Assembly (NCBI GenBank): GCA_914767715.1
Contig: OU612071.1
Location: forward strand, 18,720,948 to 18,784,947
Reading direction: 5' to 3'
Length of the DNA: 64,000 nt
Source of the DNA: Membranipora membranacea
Lineage: Eukaryota > Bryozoa > Gymnolaemata > Cheilostomatida > Membraniporidae
Shown here piece after piece: positions 23,672 through 34,892 of the stretch (positions are counted from its first letter, which is position 1; the number at the start of each line of letters is the position of its first letter). The translations under genes were made by a program, and so were the position numbers. Below the pieces are notes generated by a model, which had not been told where the DNA came from, ran no database searches, and saw only the letters and a list, made by a program, of their open reading frames with translations.

Positions 23672-26600
23672 TGATAACCGCCCTTGATATTTTTTTGCAA
23701 ATTTCAAGTCAGCTTAATTACCCCCTATTAATCCGAGGATTCTTATATTCTGGATTTTGAATAAGGCCGATAAGATCTTGAACTGGTCCGAGTTTGATAA
23801 AGATTCAAGAGAGTTTTAATTTTTTAATGCTGCCGTACGGCATGTTTTTTTTTAGCAAAAGTGACCTTAATTAAAACAGATGCTGACGGAGAATGAAGAG
23901 CCCCAGAGCCAAACGGTTTGCAGATTCGCGGTGAGCAGGAGTTGCTCCTCCTCATGAGGTGAGTGAGAAGCAAATGTATTTCATGATCCGAGCAAAAAAA
24001 GCGCGATACCCGCCATTGGTATTATTTTACAAATTTCAATTCAGCTTAATTACCCCCTATTAATCGGAGGTTTCCAATATTCTGGATTTTGAATAAGGCC
24101 GATAACATTTTGAACTGGTCCGAGTTTGATAAAGATTCAAGAGAGTTTAAATTTTTTAATTCTGCCGTATTTTTTTTAGCAAAAGTGATCCCAATAAAAA
24201 CGGACGCTTTTGGAGAATGAAAAGCCGCAGAGCCAATCGGTTTGCAGATTCGAGATAAGCAGGAGTTGCTCCTCCTCATGAGGTGAGTTAGACGCAAATC
24301 GATTTTTTGATCTGAGCGAAAAAAAAGCATGCTGCCCGCCCTTGGTATTATTTTGCAAATTTCAAGTCAGCTTAATTACCCCGCTATTAATCCGAGGTTT
24401 CCAATATTCTGGATTTTGAATAAGGCCGATAAGAGTTTGAACTTGTTCGAGTTTGATTAAGATTCAAGAGAGTTTTAAATTTTTAATGCTGCTGTATGGC
24501 ATGTTTTTTTTAACAAAAGTGACCCTAATTAAGACGGACCCTGACAGAGACTGAAAAGCCGCAGAGCCAAACGGTTTGCAGATTCAAGATAAGCAGGAGT
24601 TGCTCCTCCTCATGAGGTGAGTTAGAAGCATATCTATTTTTTTATCCGAGCGAAAAAAAGGCGTGATACCAACCCTTGATATTTTTTTGCAAATTTCAAG
24701 TCAGCTTAATTACCCCCCTATTAATCCTAGGATTCCTATATTCTGGATTTTGAATAAAACCGATAAGAGCTTGAACTGGTCGGAGTTTGATAGAGATTCA
24801 AGGGAGTTTTAATTTTTTAATGCTGCTGTATGGCATGGTTTTTTTTAGCAAAGGTGACCCTAATTAAGACGGATGCTGACAGAGAATGAAAAGCCGCAGA
24901 GCGAAACGATTTGCAGATTCGAGATAAGCAGGAGTTGCTCCTCCTTATGAGGTGAATTAGAAGCAAATCTATTTTTTGATTCGAGCGAAAAAAAAGTGTG
25001 ATACCCGCCCTTGGTATTATTTTGCAACTTTCAAGTAAGCCTAATTACCCCATATTGATCGGAGTATACCAATATTCAGGATTTTGAATAAGGCCGATAA
25101 GAGCTTGAACTGGTCGGAGTTTGATAGAGATTCAAGGGAGTTTTAATTTTTTAATGCTGCTGTATGGCATGGTTTTTTTTAGCAAAGGTGACCCTAATTA
25201 AGACGGATGCTGACAGAGAATGAAAAGCCGCAGAGCGAAACGATTTGCAGATTCGAGATAAGCAGGAGTTGCTCCTCCTTATGAGGTGAATTAGAAGCAA
25301 ATCTATTTTTTGATTCGAGCGAAAAAAAAGTGTGATACCCGCCCTTGGTATTATTTTGCAACTTTCAAGTAAGCCTAATTACCCCATATTGATCGGAGTA
25401 TACCAATATTCAGGATTTTGAATAAGGCCGATAAGAGCTTGAACTGGTCGGAGTTTGATGAAGATTTAAGAGAGTTTTAATTTTTTAATGCTTCCGTATG
25501 TTTTTTTAAGCAAAAGTGACCATAATTAAAATGGACGCTGATGGAGAATGAAAAGCTGCAGAGCCAAACCGTTGGCAGATTCGAGATAAGCAGGAGTTGC
25601 TCCTCCTCATGAGGTGAGTTAGAAGCAAATCTATTTTTTGATCCGAGCCTAAAAAAAGCGCGATACCCGCCCTTGGTATTATTTTGCAAATTTAAATACA
25701 GCTTAATTACCCCCTATTAATCGGAGGATTCCAATATTCTGGATTTTGAATAAGGCCGATAAGAGCTTGAACTGGTCGGAGTTTGATAAAGATTCAAGAG
25801 AGTTTTAATTTTTTAATGCTGCCGTATCGCATGTTTTGTTTAGCAAAAGTGATCCCAATAAAAACGGACGCTTTTGGAGAATGAAAAGCCGCAGAGCCAA
25901 TCGGTTTGCAGATTCGAGATAAGCAGGAGTTGCTCCTCCTCATGAGGTGAGTTAGACGCAAATCGATGTTTTGATCTGAGCGAAAAAAAAGAGCATGCTG
26001 CCCGCCCTTGGTATTATTTTGCAAATTTCAAGTCGGCTTAATTACCCCACTATTAATCCCAGGATTCCAATATTCTGGATTTTGAATAAGGCCGATAAGA
26101 GCTTGAACTTGTTCGAGTTTGATAAAGATTCAAGAGAGTTTTAAGTTTTTAATGCTGCTGTATGGCATTTTTTTTTTTAGCAAAAGTGACCTTAATTAAA
26201 ACGAACGCTGACGGAGAATGAAAAGCCCCAGAGCCAAACGGTTTTCAGACTCGAGATAAGCAGGAGGTGCTCCTCCTCATGAAGTGAGTTAGAAGCAAAT
26301 CTATCATTTGATCTGAGTGAAAAAAAAGTGTGATACCCGCCCTTGGTATTGTTTTGCAACTTTGAAGTCAGCTTAGTTACCCCCTATTGATCCGAAGATT
26401 CCAATATTCTGGATTTTGAATAAGGCCGATAATAGCTTGAACTGGTCGGAGTTTGATAAAGCTTCAAGAGAGTTTTAATTGTTTAATGCTGCCGTATGGC
26501 ATGTTTATTTTTAGCAAAAGTGACCTTAATTAAAACAGATGCTGATGGAGAATGAAGAGCCCCAGAGCCAAACGGTTTTCAGACTCGATATAAGCAGGAG

Positions 26601-28745
26601 GTGCTCCTCCTCATGAAGTGAGTTAGAAGCAAATCTATTATTTGATCTGAGTGAAAAAAAGCGTGATACCCACCCTTGGTATTATTTTGCAAATTTCAAG
26701 TCAGCTTAATTACCCCCTATTAATCCAAGGATTCCAATATTCTGGATTTTGAATAAGGCCGATAAGAGGTTGAACTGGTCCGAGTTTGATAAACTTTCAA
26801 GAGAGTTTTAATTTTTTAATGCTGCTGTATGGCATGTTTTTATTTAGCAAAAGTGACCCTAATTAAAACGGATGGTGACTGAGAATGAAAAGCCGCAGAG
26901 GCAAACGGTTTGCAGATACGAGATGAGCAGGAGTTGCTGCTCCTCATGAGGTGAGTTAGAAGCAAATCTGTTTTTTGATCTTGGGGAAAAAAAGCGTGAT
27001 ACCCAAACTTGGTATTATTTTTCAAAATTCAAGTCAGCTTAATTACCCCCCTATTAATCCGAGGATTACAATATTTTGGATTTTGAATAAGGCCGATAAG
27101 AGCTTGAACTGGTCCGAGTTTGAAAATGATTAAAGAGAGTTTTAATTTTTTAATGCTGCTGTATGGCATGTTTTTTTTAGCAAAAGTGACCTTAATTAAA
27201 ATCGGACGCTTTTGGAGAATGAAAAGCTCCAGAGCCAATCGGCGTGCAGATTCGAGATAAGCAGGAGTTGCTCCTCCTCATGAGGTTAGTTAGAAGCAAA
27301 TCTATCATTTGGTCCGAGCGAAAAATAAGCTTGATACCCGCCCTTGGTATTATTTTTCAAATTTCAAGTGAGCTTAATTTCCCCCCTATTAATCCGAGGA
27401 TTCCAATATTCTGGATTTTGTATAAGGCCGATAAGAGCTTGAACAGGTCCGAGTTTGATAAAAATTCAAGAGATTTAAATTTTTTAATGCTGCTGTATGG
27501 CATGTTTTTTTTAGCAAAAGTGACCTTAGTTAAAATAGGACGCTTTTGGAGAATGAAAAGCCCCAGAGCCAATCGGTTTGCAGATTCGAGATAAGCAGGA
27601 GTTGCTCCTCCTCATGAGGTTAGTTAGAAGCAAATCTATCTTTTGGTCCGAGCGAAAAATAAGCTTGATACCCACCCTTGGTATTATTTTGCAAATTTCA
27701 AGTCAGCTTATTTACCCCCCTATTAGTCCGAGGATTCCAATATTCTGGATTTTGAGTAAGGCCGATAAGAGCTTGAACTGGTCCGAGTTTGAAAAAGATT
27801 AAAGAGAGTTTTAATTCTTTAATGCTGCCGTATGGCATTTTTTTTTTAGCAAACGTGACCTTAATTAAAATAGGACGCTTTTGGAGAATGAAAAACCCCA
27901 GAGCCAATCAATTTGCAGATTCGAGATAAGCAGGAGTTGCTCCTCCTCATGAGGTTAGTTAGAAGCAAATCTATCTTTTTGTCCGAGCGAAAAATAAGCT
28001 TGATACCCGCCCTTGGTATTACTTTGCAAATTTCAAGTGAGCTTAATTACCCCCCTATTAATCCGAGGATTCCAATATTCTGAAATTTTGTATGAGGCCG
28101 ATAAGAGCTTGAACTGGTCTGAGTTTGATAAAGCTTCAAGAGAGTTTTAATTTTTTAATGCTGCTGTATGGCATGTTTTTATTTAGCAAAAGTGACCCTA
28201 ATTAAAACGGACACTGACGGAGGATGAAAAGCCGCAGAGTCAAACGGTTTGCAGATTCGAGATAAGCGGTAGTTGTTCCTCCTCATGAGGTGAGTCAGAA
28301 GCAAATCTATTTTTTTGATCAGAGCGAAAAAAAAGCGTGATACCCGCCCTTGGGTTTATTTAGCAAATTTCAAGTCAGCTTTATTACCACCCTATTAATC
28401 CTAGGATTCCAATTTTATGGATTTTTAATAAGGCTGATAAGAGCTTGAACTGGTCCGAGTTTGATAAAATTTCAAGAGAGTTTTAATTTTTTAATGCTGC
28501 CGTATGGCATGTTTTTTTTAGAAAAAGTGACCTTAATTAAAACGGACGCTGATGGAGAATGAGAAGCCCCAGAGCCAAACGGTTTTCAGATTCGAGATAA
28601 GCATGAGGTGCTCCTCCTCATGAAGCAAGTTAGAAGCAAATCTATCATTTGATTTGAGCGAAAAACAAGAGTGATACCCACCCTTGGTATTATTTTGTAA
28701 CTTTCAAGTCAGCTTAATTACCCCCTATTAATCGGAGGATTCGAT
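23672..28745. repeat. Satellite array, ~334-bp monomer, about 15 copies
   Basis: The marker TTGAACTGGTC with small changes recurs near 23777, 24110, 24440, 24770, 25105, 25440, 25770, 26105, 26440, 26770, 27105, 27440, 27775, 28110 and 28450, giving 15 monomers and a period close to 334 bp. Each monomer has a poly-T/A tract and a conserved hairpin AGGAG-TTG-CTCCT followed by the palindrome CCTCATGAGG. Most monomers differ by several percent, but 24761-25094 and 25095-25428 look identical base for base, a very recent duplication or conversion. Short open frames repeat once per monomer on both strands and are by-products of the repeat. There is no promoter or protein signature. Confidence 0.9.
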
Positions 28746-28945
28746 TTATGCGGGTTTCACCTCATTCTACCCATTATTTCAGTTTTCTTCAACAAAAAAT
28801 ATTTTTAAACTTCCTTTTGCAAGGGAAACTATGTCAAGCGAAGGAGATGGCTCTAACCAGCTCACCCGCCTTTTGCTCCAACTGAGCAACTCACAGCTGT
28901 ATTTCAATATAAACATCCCGGTTTGATCTTCTTTGATCTTCTCGG

Positions 28946-29200
28946 GAGTAGGAGGTGGCTCAGTTGGTTAGAGCGACTTGGTTTCTGCATGAAAATGTTG
29001 GAAGTCGTGGGTTCGAATCCCACTGCAGTCTACTGACTACTGGGGTTTGGTTGGACCCCCAGGTGTGCTCCGACCTGCCTGCAAACTGAGAGCAAAATGG
29101 CGCAGATATTGCAGCCTAGCCCCTAAGGCAACTGGTATTTCGCCGCCCATGCTTCGGGAAGTGGCGAGTGATATGACATCTGATTTCAATCAACCTTTTT
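28946..29200 (+). repeat. tRNA-derived SINE, full copy
   Basis: An A-box-like GTGGCTCAGTTGGTTAGAG (28955) and a B-box GGTTCGAATCC (29010) define a tRNA-like head. The head has no matching acceptor arm, and a SINE body follows with CCCCAGGTGTGCTCCGACC. The same body, without the head, lies on the minus strand at 13320-13475 and 17440-17590. A related SINE with a head lies at 38745-38936. It abuts the right edge of the satellite array. Confidence 0.7.
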
Positions 29201-32200
29201 AATCAACAATGGCAATTGTATTACTGGGATTTCAGACGTAGCAGTTGCTGTTTGTTTGAATGTCAGTGCGCGCCTCAAACGAAGACTTACAGTTAGGGGA
29301 GGGTTTCGATATTTACCAACTACCTCAAGGTACTTAAAGTTTTTGATAGAAATGGCCTCCTGACTAATGAAGATGGTCTTGTACAATCACGGTACAAACC
29401 AGTATTGCAAATATAGAGAAGGACTCTCTGAGGTGTTATGACAGGCAGACAGCCAGCGGGTAGCTACCGGCGGTACGCTTAACTATTTTGACGGGCGCTA
29501 ATATAGAAACATGGGGGTCAGCAAATATCGACTTTCTTTATGCCAAAGATCTCATCAAAATGTGATTGGATGACGTTGCGTCAGTTTATCAAGGAAAAGA
29601 GGCCGATGTGAAATTTTATGCAACGATTTTATATAGATGGAGTTAGAATGAGTCAATTTTATTGCTTTTGTCCACTGAAGTGCTGTTCAAATGACACATA
29701 CGCCAATTTTAAGCGGTATTAAAAACCTATCAAAATTAGCACAGACCAGCGAATGTAGATCCAGTCAGCGTCACTTTTTCATAATGCCGAACATGCTATC
29801 GAAAGAACCATTACTGAGGCCATACAAACATGTTTTGAAATTTCTCACATACTAAGCCGCTTTGATTGAGCATAGAACAAGCAAGAGATGCCAACAGAAT
29901 CCGGCACTACTTGCCAGTTAAGCTATTATAATAAATCAAACTAAATTCTTAGTAAGCGGTTTAGATAATAAGACTAACTTCTACATAAGATAAATATTAA
30001 GATGGGCGGGATTGGAGACAATTAATGTTTATTCATATAGCGATATGCAACTAGCTTTGCCACGCAGGTACAATTGTTAATCTTGTGAATGCAAAAACAG
30101 TGACGGTGTGACAAGATTATAATACCACAAATCCCTCTTATACTCTGAGATAATGGATACTAAGAAACAAGAGCTCGGGAGCAGGGGCGCAGTTAAGGGA
30201 TGATGGAAGGGGAGGGGGTTGTTTTTGATGGTGTGAAGTAACACCAGGTGGGACATGGTAAACTCCTCCTGAGGAGTCTGGGGTTAATCCCAGCCTCCAA
30301 AGCGTTTCAATTATATAATAGCATATAGCAGTCCTCAATGAGCTGATTCTTCTATATCACATTATTTATCATTCTAGCGTAAGCAGTTCCTCACTGTCTC
30401 CCCTATAAACTACGGACCTGGATGTATTATCTGATTATCTCACTCCTGTATTTTCACAGAATCATCCACAGGTGCCTAGGTAGCTGCAGAGGGTAAAAAT
30501 AAACTTTAGACACACCCAGAGGATTAAACTCCGTGAACTTCCTGTAACATGGATACCTGGAAAATGAGATTATATCAGATTAGATCTGAGGATTACGTCC
30601 CTTTTGGTAATTCAGATCTAACGTAGTTAACAGTCTTACAACCCAATTGAAATTTTGTTTGGGTTTCAACAAACAAGCTAATAAATATTAGTTAATTGCC
30701 ACTTACAGTGAAAGAAGGAGGGTTAGCTTGTGCCGATCACAGCTCCCAGCCGGTTAGCTTGTGCCGATCACAGCTACATTTGCTGCTCACAGATATAGTA
30801 GCTGTTCTACTAAGTCATGATTTTAAGCCTCTTTATTCATACTCCTATAAAGATCCTTGATTTCTGTGAGGACCTACTGCCCAAGATGAAATACATAAGC
30901 TGCATATTGCCTTATACTGCGACACAATAACCAAGTCAAATATGTATTACAGAGTTTTCTCTCAATCGGAAAAAGCCTAGGATAGTTGTAGTTATAGCTA
31001 GCAACTAATTATAAAAATAAATCTCGCAATTAATTTATTAGTACAATCATCGCTCTCAATGACTGATTCAGGTCACTCCTGTTAGGAGTAGCAGTGACTG
31101 TATGTGTGAATGTTAGTATGTGCTCCAAACGAGGACTTACAGTTAGGGGAGGGTTTCGATATTCACCAATTACCTAAAGGTATTTGAAGATTTTGATAGG
31201 AATGGCCTCCTGACTAATGAAGATTTTCTTGTACAATCACGGTACAAAACAGTATTGCAATTAAAGAGCAGGACTCAGTGTGGTGTTATAACAGGCAGCG
31301 AGCCAGCGGGTAGCTACCATTGAAACGCTTAAAAACTTTTGACGGGCTTTAGGGTAGAAACACAGGGGTTAGCAAATATCGACTTTCTATACACTGTTAG
31401 AAAGCTGCCGAGCTATTGATCGCTAAGATCTCATCAAAAATGTGATTGGATGACGTTGCGTCCTTTTATCAAGGAAAATAGGTCGATGTGAACTTTTATG
31501 CAATGATTTTAAATAGATGAAGTTAGTAAGAGTCAATTATTTTGCTTCTTTCCACTGAACTGCTGTTCAAATGGGACACATGCCAATTTTTAGCAGTATG
31601 AAAAATTAATCAAGATTAGCACAGGCCAGCGAAGGTGGATACATTTGGCGTCATGTTTTCGTAAGAGGCCAAAATTTTACAGCGAATGAAATGCTACCAA
31701 ACCCATTTGTCAATAGGTTTCGCATCAGTTGTGTCTGAAATAAATGTCATGGGCGTATTAACATTACATGACGTTTAATTACTCAACCCCCATAACAGTG
31801 CGCAGCCCAGAAGACAAAAGATGATTAATCAAATGCTGTCTGAGCCGTATCATCGGATACTGGGGCTATCAGATTATATCACTGCATAGGAGCGAATTTA
31901 AAAAAAGGGGAGAGGGCAAAATTTTTGGACCTGCAAGGGTGTATTAACCTCCTATTGTGGGGGCTCACAAGCACTTAAAGGTATATAAATAGAAAGTACA
32001 GATTCTCAATGAGCTGATTCTTCTATATCACATTATGTATAATTCTAGTGGAAGCAGTTCATTCCTGTCTCCTCTTTAAACTACGGACCTGGATGCATTA
32101 TCAGATTATCTCACTGCTGTAATCCACCAATCAGCACTGATTACCACAAGCGCGCGCTCAGGAGCTAGTTTAGAGTCACAAAAAACTTGCCAGTTAAGCT

Positions 32201-34700
32201 ATTAAATTAAATCAAACTGAATTCCTGTAAGCAGTTAAGATAATAAGATTATATTCTACACACAATAAATAAAAAGATTGGGGGGTTGATCAGAAGTAAA
32301 ATGATAGAAGAATGTTTTTAATGTTTATTCATATGGCGATAAATAACTAGCTTTGCCACGAAGGCATGATTGTTAATCTTGTAAAATTGATAAACAGAGG
32401 CGGGGGGGGGGGGGGGTGACAAGATTATAAAACCACAAATACCTCTTATACTTTGAGATTATGGATACTCAGAAAGAAGAGCTCCGTTGGCAGGGGCGCA
32501 GTTAAGGAATAATAGAAGGGGAGGCAGATATCTTAGATTGTGTGAAGTAACACCAGATGGGGCACTGGAAGCTCCTCCTGTGGAGTCTGGGGTTAATCCC
32601 GGCCTCCAAAGCATTTGAACTATATAAATAGCATATGGCAGACTTCATTGAGCTGTTTCTTCTATAACACATTTTTTATCATTCTAGCGTAAGCAGTTCA
32701 TCCCTGTCTCCCCTATAAACTACGGACCTGGATGTATTATCTAATTATCTCATTCCTGTATTCCACGAATCCACGGAGCTAGTTTAGACTAATGAGAAAT
32801 TTACCAGTTAAGCAATCATAATAATTCAAACTAAATTCTTAGTAAGCAGTTAAGATAAAAAGATTACATTTTACATACGATAAATATTAAGATGGGTGGG
32901 TTGGTGAGAAGTAAGATGAAAGAAGAATGTTCTTAATATTAATTCATAGCGATGAATAACTAGCTTTGCCACAAAGGCATTATTGGCTGGTTGGTTGGTT
33001 TATTTTGTCACAAACATTAGGTATGCTGCGAGATTGAGTGTTTATACTGTTACATGAGTAGGGAATACCAAAAAGAAACATAAACAAAATGAGTAAAGTA
33101 AAGTAAAAACTGACTTCTAGTTGATTAAAAAATATCTTGTAATATCAAGATCAAGTGTCTGAGGAATGAGTCTTTACCTCAGGCAGTTCTGTATTTAAGG
33201 CTGCGATATCTGCCTGAGGGGAGTTTCTCAAGAAAATTGTTTAAGAAATGTTTTTCATCATGTATTATCTGCAGGGCCAGGTTCTTTGTACATTTTGATA
33301 TGACTGAATCTAGGTCCCCAATATCAAGACCTAGTCTGTCGCCTTGCTTAAAAAACTTTCTCAGAGCTTTCTTGTCTGGTGAAAAAATAGGTAGGCAGTA
33401 GGTTAGAATGGATACAATAAAACTTTTAAATAACATGCAGGCTAAAGGCTTTGTACTATGATAATTAAGGGTTCTGATGACAAACATTCTCTGATTTGCT
33501 TTGGATACAACATTATTGATATGATCTTCAAAAAGTAATTTGTTATCAAAGAAAACTCCCAAATATTTAACATTGTCACAAAAATCTATTTTTACACCAT
33601 TTAATTCTAGAGTAGGACTGTCAGGTTTATCTCGCTTAGTGGAGAAAAGCATCTCTTGGGTTTCAGAAGGATTAAGTAATAAGTCGAGTTCTTTGCATAG
33701 ACCAGAGATTCTATTGAACTCATTAAAATAATTAGACAAGTCATTATTATCAGAGATGCAACCAACAATACAAGTGTCATCAGCGTATTTTAAAATAGTT
33801 ATATTGCTCTGTTCTGACCTAATCCTTTTTGTATACACTGAGAATAATAAAGGACTGAGGACAGAACCCTGGGGTGTTCCTGTGTTGGTGGTGATTGATG
33901 TTGAGAGAATATTGTTTACTAATTGTTCTTTGTGTTCTGCCTGTCAGGAAACTCGACATCCAGTTTGTAACTCTGGAGTCTAGATGTTGCAGTTCTGTGA
34001 GGAGATTACTGACACTGATGGTGTTAAATGCAGACGAGAACTTGAGAAATAGGCATCTTGCATAGTTGGCAGCTTGAAGGTCTATGTAACTAGTTATTGT
34101 GGTAATAAGTCATAATACTGCATCCTGGGTTGATCTTTTAGCTCGGTAGGCAAATTGGTGATTGTCGAGAGGAGTGTTTTTAACTATATAGCTTTTCAGC
34201 AGAAGTTCCATTGTCTTACATAAGCAGCTTTTCAGGGCTATTGGTCGGAAGTGTTTAAGTTGATTTGGCTTGTCAGTTTTTGGCAGTGGTTTGATGATGG
34301 CCAATTTCCATATATTTGGAGTTGTTTGAGAGTCTAGAGAGAAGTTGAATATATCCGTAATTACAGGCGCTAGTTGGTCAGCACAGAGTTTTAATGCTCT
34401 TGGTATCAGACCATCAGGTCCAGCACCCTTTCTAGAGTTGAGGCGTTTGAGTTGTATCAGAACTGATTTTCCATCTATGGTGCAGGGAGGAGCAGCTAGG
34501 TTTTTGTAAGCAGAGTTTCAATTTGTAAACAAATACCTGAAGCATGCAGATTGAGTAAGGTTAATCTTGTAAAATTAAAAACAGAGGCGGGGTGACAAGA
34601 TTATAAAACCACAAATAGCTCTTATACTCTGAGATTATGGATTCCCTGAAAGAAGAGATCCGGGAGCAGGGAGTGAGAATGAAACGTCTTTGTATTTAGA
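29201..34700. repeat. Locally duplicated segment, three partial tandem copies
   Basis: A block marked by GACTTACAGTTAGGGGAGGG occurs near 29285 and 31135. A second block marked by GTGACAAGATTATAA occurs at 30113, 32416 and 34593. A third, marked by CTGGGGTTAATCCC, occurs near 30280 and 32590. Copies follow one another in the same orientation about 1.9-2.3 kb apart with different indels. The third copy is split by the LINE at 32986-34560: its left part ends after GCATTATTG and the right part resumes with TTAATCTTG. There is a run of 15 G at 32402-32416 in copy two, and a 32-bp period direct repeat at 30721-30776. No protein is recognised. Confidence 0.7.
32986..34560 (-). mobile_element. CR1/Rex1-like LINE fragment with reverse transcriptase
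   Basis: On the minus strand from about 34500 I read KGAGPDGLIPRALKLCADQL, PLPKTDKPNQLKHFRPIAL, a stop, then FSSAFNTI, GTPQGSVLSPLLFSVYT, the catalytic KYADDTCIVG (near 33780), NGVKIDFCDNVKYLGVFF, SILTYC and LPSGRYRSLKYRTA. These are the ordered RT motifs of CR1/Rex1-type LINEs. There is no endonuclease, so the copy is 5' truncated. An in-frame TGA near 34110 and a frameshift near 33930 mean it is dead. Its 3' end carries a short (AACC)n tail at 32986-33002, typical of these elements. It interrupts the third copy of the local duplication, so it is younger than that duplication. Confidence 0.8.
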
Positions 34701-34828
34701 TACTTTTTGTTTTTGCAAGGCTTAGGTTAATGTGATTTTACTGGTGTAGCAACCAAGGGATTAGCTTAATTACGACTGGGTCGGTCGCAATTTAATTGTA
34801 CAACTTCAAGTGCTTAATCCAGATCAGG

Positions 34829-34836
34829 TATATAAA
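34829..34836 (+). promoter_or_regulatory. TATA box of the TSP1-repeat gene
   Basis: TATATAAA lies 57 bases before the last base preceding the ATG at 34893, which places a start site near 34858-34862 and gives a short 5' leader. The ATG has a good context (ACCAACATGG). Confidence 0.6.
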
Positions 34837-34892
34837 CAAGGTCAGGGGTGTTTGAGTATCATTGATCCGGAGACAGCGCAGCAGTGACCAAC

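Noticed and set aside
24046-27907. Many similar short frames on both strands, once per ~334 bp
   Set aside because: They repeat because the satellite monomer repeats. Both strands are open equally and stops vary between monomers.
23672-28745. CRISPR-like regular repeat
   Set aside because: The period is 334 bp with no unique spacers, and the sequence is eukaryotic. It is a satellite.
28951-29030. Working tRNA gene
   Set aside because: A and B boxes are present, but acceptor halves do not pair and a SINE body follows. The same applies to the tRNA-like heads at 12020-12095, 15660-15740, 38860-38936 and 59840-59908.
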